Shown one piece after another: positions 61,123-64,000 of a DNA stretch of 64,000 nt. Source of the DNA: Stachybotrys elegans (lineage: Eukaryota > Ascomycota > Sordariomycetes > Hypocreales > Stachybotryaceae). Each line of letters opens with the position of its first letter. Position 1 is the first letter of the stretch. The notes below the pieces were generated by a model. That model was given only the letters and a program-made list of their open reading frames with translations. It had not been told where the DNA came from and did not search any database. Position numbers and translations under genes: made by a program. The stretch spans positions 496,001 through 560,000 of the forward strand of contig JAGPNK010000003.1 in NCBI GenBank assembly GCA_020746835.1, in the 5' to 3' direction.

Positions 61123-64000
61123 ATGCCAACAACGATTCATCTCGATAGAGGCGGGGTGCCTGGGTGGGAAGTGTATCCGACAGCACTCCCAGCCTCACCT
61201 CGCCTCCTCATGTGGGAGACCAACGCCAATCTGAAACAGCAGGTCGACAGCTATCAACCTCTTGTGAGGAAGCTGGCACGGTAAGCTGAGAGCTCGGAAA
61301 CTCATTCCTAATCACAGTCGCGACTAACCGTTGAGCTACCTCCATGAAGCACCTCGGGCCTATTCAATCGATTCAAGACCATACAGCCGAACCGACAAGC
61401 AAGTGCTCTGAGCATCGCCAAAGACCTGGAACACATCTCGCTCGAGACCGTAGTTGAGGAACTCCTCCGCATCTTCATGGTAATCCGTCCTCTCCCTCTC
61501 GTAGCGCAGCTGGGCCTTGCTCAGACTCTCGAGCCTGGCCTCCGCGCCGCAGTTTACCAGCCCCTTCCGCAGCCCGTTTCAAACCAACTCGGATCCTTTG
61601 AGCAAGATTCGGAAGCCGAGCATCGCCTTGAACCCGAGATAGACCCATCAATTCTCCCTGGAGGTATGTCTCTCCTTGATCACGCAAAATCGTGATATGG
61701 TCGACATCGCAATCACTAACTTCTCTGCCTCAAGATGTTTTCCTGGCAGCTGTGGGACCATCATCCCTCCGAGCTGAAGCAAAAGGTATGGGGCAGTTTC
61801 ATCAAGTACTCTTGCCAGTCGGAATCCTCTCAACCATACTTGGTGATGCTAACGCACTGGCTAACTTCAGGTCCGGCTGTCGTGGCGCGTGCCAACAAGT
61901 TCATCGGGAGAGAGACGGAGCTGAGCCACCTCGGAAACCTCTTTACCCCGTCGGCTCGAGATGCGAGCGCCGTGGCCATCATTTCGGGCCCTCCCGGTGT
62001 GGGCAAGACTCGTCTCGCCTCTCAGTATGCGCTATCAACCCAGGCGCGATACAAGTTTGTGTACTCGATCAACAGCTCGACCCTAGAATCCCTAAAGGCG
62101 GGACTCGTGGCCCTTTACGAGCATCTGCAGCCACGCTTCCTGCACCAAGACGACACCAGTGACATGGAAATGCTGCATGGGATGCTTCAGGACTATGACG
62201 GCGAGTGGCTCCTGGTGTTTTCGAGATGCGGAACCGCCGAGTCGTATCATGAGATCCTGCGCTTTCTTCCCGCTTCCGTCGGCCATTCTATTCTGACCCT
62301 GGATACCGATTTTGACGATAGAGCCACTGCCGATCGGCTCACATCGACCATCCACAGCCGCTCGAGCAGCTCAGAAAGCCGCCGCACCACGACGGCCGTC
62401 ATCAACCTGCTCCCGCTTTCGATCCAGGAGAGTGTTGATATGCTCCTTGCCGATAGCAGCCAAGTAGATCAAGACACCCGGCGCGAATACGAAGCGGCCG
62501 TTGCTGTTGTGAACGACTTCACTGGGGGATACCCCCTCGATTTGATGTTGGCCAGATCCCGAGTCGTGGTGTACGGTTCTATCAGCGGTTGCTTGGACTC
62601 GCTAGATCGGAACGCCCTCCAATGTCAACAGCAGGGGCGGCGGCGGCCGACTCCTATCTCCTCAGCGGTCGGCATCGGAAGTTCAAGCCGATCGATGATC
62701 AACCGGTCCATAGGAATGCTCAGCCCAGTAGCGTCCGCCTTGTTTGCTATCATGTGCCATCTCAACACATTTCATATCAGAAAGCGGCTTTTCTTCCCAA
62801 ACCAACAGTTCCGCTGGAGCCCTGCTTTCCGGGACGGGCGAGTTGGCGGCACCGGTATAAAGAAGCCATACCAGGCGGAGAGCGAGTTTGACGATTTAGT
62901 CTCGGAACTAATCTCTGCAGGGCTTGTCCAGCTTCTCACGAGTGAGAGGGATGAAGAGAGCGTCTACAGCATCCACCCCGAGGTCGGGAGAAGAGCTCGG
63001 GAGATTCAGCGGCTCACAGTATCCACGGGCAGCTCCGCCAAGGCGCTGGAGGCTGCCATTGGCATCGTCGCGGAATGTATTCCTCATTACGATGAAACGG
63101 GCGCCTCCGCGAACGACTGGATGTTCGCCGAGGCCATGCTGCCGCACTTCCATGTCTGCAATTCTCTTGCTAAAGACATGGGTGGTGCGTGCGACTTGTC
63201 TCTGCAATGGCTCCGGCTGAAAGTCGCTGGCCTGCTGTATATCTGGAGGGGAGACCACGACGCGACAATAGCTGCCACTGCGGCTGCGCTGGACTCTCTG
63301 CCGACGACGCCGCTGCAGCCACGCAATGCGGCCGAGTGGGAGCTCTTGGTCCTAGAGGCAAGGGTCAAGTCCATCTTCACGGTTCCCGAGTGTCTGGACA
63401 GCAGATCCATGATAGCTTTTACCAAGACGGTACTGCAAAAGTGCCGCGAGCAGCGCGGAGAGAGAAACAACCTCACGGCGAGAATGAAATGCATCCATGG
63501 ATGGGCCCGCCGATTTCTGGAGCCGCAGGAGAGTATTCAAAGCCTCCACGAGGCGTACAGATACTTCTCCGAGACCCTAGGCCCTACCAGCGGGGTCGCC
63601 TTGATGGCGGTTGCGAGACTCTGTGCCGTCCAGATTCAAAGCACCAACCCTGAAACGCGCGCCGAGGGCCTGGAGACACTCAGCAGCATGTCGGATGTCC
63701 TTGATGAGAAGGATATTATGAGCCGCGCCGGTCTCGAGAGCGCGGCAACCATTATTGAGACGTTGGCGTCGGCCTTTGGGTCCAGCGATGCCGACTACGC
63801 AAAGGCCGAGCATCTCAGCCGCAGGGCCCTCGCCATCTACCGCCGGTCTCCCAAGAAGAGCCACTCTTTCATCTCATGGCGAGTATACCACGTCCTCCAC
63901 ATGCTCGGGCAGCGGCAGCTCTGGGACCAGATGGCGCTATTTCTTCAGCAACAGCCCGAGATGGCCATGGTCTCAACCCGCTTCACGGCTCACTGGAGTA
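61123..64000 (+). CDS. STAND/NLR-like NTPase (NB-ARC type), partial at the window end
   Basis: Exons 61123-61280, 61350-61663, 61735-61785 and 61871 to beyond 64000; at least 884 residues are visible. Introns are 69-85 bp with CTAAC branch sites. The N-terminal 180 residues are an unrecognised domain (LKQQVDSYQPLVRKLARTSG; ISLETVVEELLRIFM). An NB-ARC-like NTPase follows: FIGRETELSHLG, then Walker A GPPGVGKT at 214-221. The usual Walker B acidic residues are not seen (EWLLVFSRCG at 286-295), nor a clear sensor-1 TTR. LLPLSIQESVDMLL and GGYPLDLM match the later NB-ARC positions. From about residue 560 the sequence is helical and TPR-like (YAKAEHLSRRALAIYRR). Fungal STAND proteins act in non-self recognition and regulated cell death. 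The neighbouring protease may be its partner (inference). Confidence 0.82.

Noticed and set aside
58241..61700. Shared amyloid-type signalling motif between the protease C-terminus and the STAND N-terminus
   Set aside because: Compared by eye; no common 20-residue motif of the HET-s, sigma or PP type was visible. The pairing argument therefore rests on adjacency only.
1..64000. tRNA, rRNA or CRISPR features
   Set aside because: No tRNA B-box/A-box pair, rRNA core or spaced repeat array was recognised by eye. A tRNAscan and Rfam search would be decisive.

Overview
The window looks like a chromosome piece from a filamentous ascomycete, most likely a Sordariomycete (Hypocreales is my guess; no ribosomal or other diagnostic marker is present). 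The reasons are genes on both strands, short introns (mostly 49-85 bp) with GT..AG ends and CTAAC/CTGAC-type branch sites, long pyrimidine-rich 5' leaders, and typical fungal gene families. Coding exons were joined by eye from splice signals, reading-frame continuity and family similarity; none of it is backed by transcripts or database searches.

Layout. 1-26.4 kb is a conserved housekeeping block: a kelch/BTB protein (2736-6143, +), a FAT1-type very-long-chain acyl-CoA synthetase (6484-8500, -), the GPI transamidase subunit GPI17/PIG-S (9954-11666, +), an alpha/beta hydrolase (12250-13559, +), a sugar transporter (14096-15856, -) divergent from an intracellular GH51 arabinofuranosidase (16842-18585, +), a Myb/SANT protein (20629-21752, +), COX10 heme O synthase (22306-23769, -) and ADE1 SAICAR synthetase with 12 exons (24749-26413, +).

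About 27.5-43.6 kb is a gene graveyard: broken, partly duplicated pieces of SNF2-type DNA-dependent ATPases (three DEAH boxes, several SGTP/TGTP motifs and C-terminal helicase pieces), one decayed Ty1/copia gag zinc-knuckle remnant, and short duplicated segments. No intact gene is certain here. At its right edge is an O-methyltransferase (44126-45571, -) interrupted by one in-frame stop.

46.5-56.9 kb returns to ordinary genes: an F-box protein, phosphopantetheine adenylyltransferase (CAB4-like), a J-domain protein with a coiled coil and a Cys-rich tail, and a 1489-residue zinc-finger protein of unknown role.

58.2-64 kb holds the most interesting locus: a trypsin/V8-like serine protease with a large uncharacterised C-terminal region, transcribed divergently from a STAND/NLR-like NTPase that runs off the window end. 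Their 660-bp shared upstream region carries a 48-bp tandem repeat. A receptor-like NTPase next to a protease suggests an effector/receptor pair of the fungal NLR kind; this is inference.

The MFS transporter and the arabinofuranosidase probably work together in uptake and intracellular cleavage of arabinose-containing oligosaccharides, with clustered CreA-type sites between them. The remaining housekeeping genes show no functional linkage.
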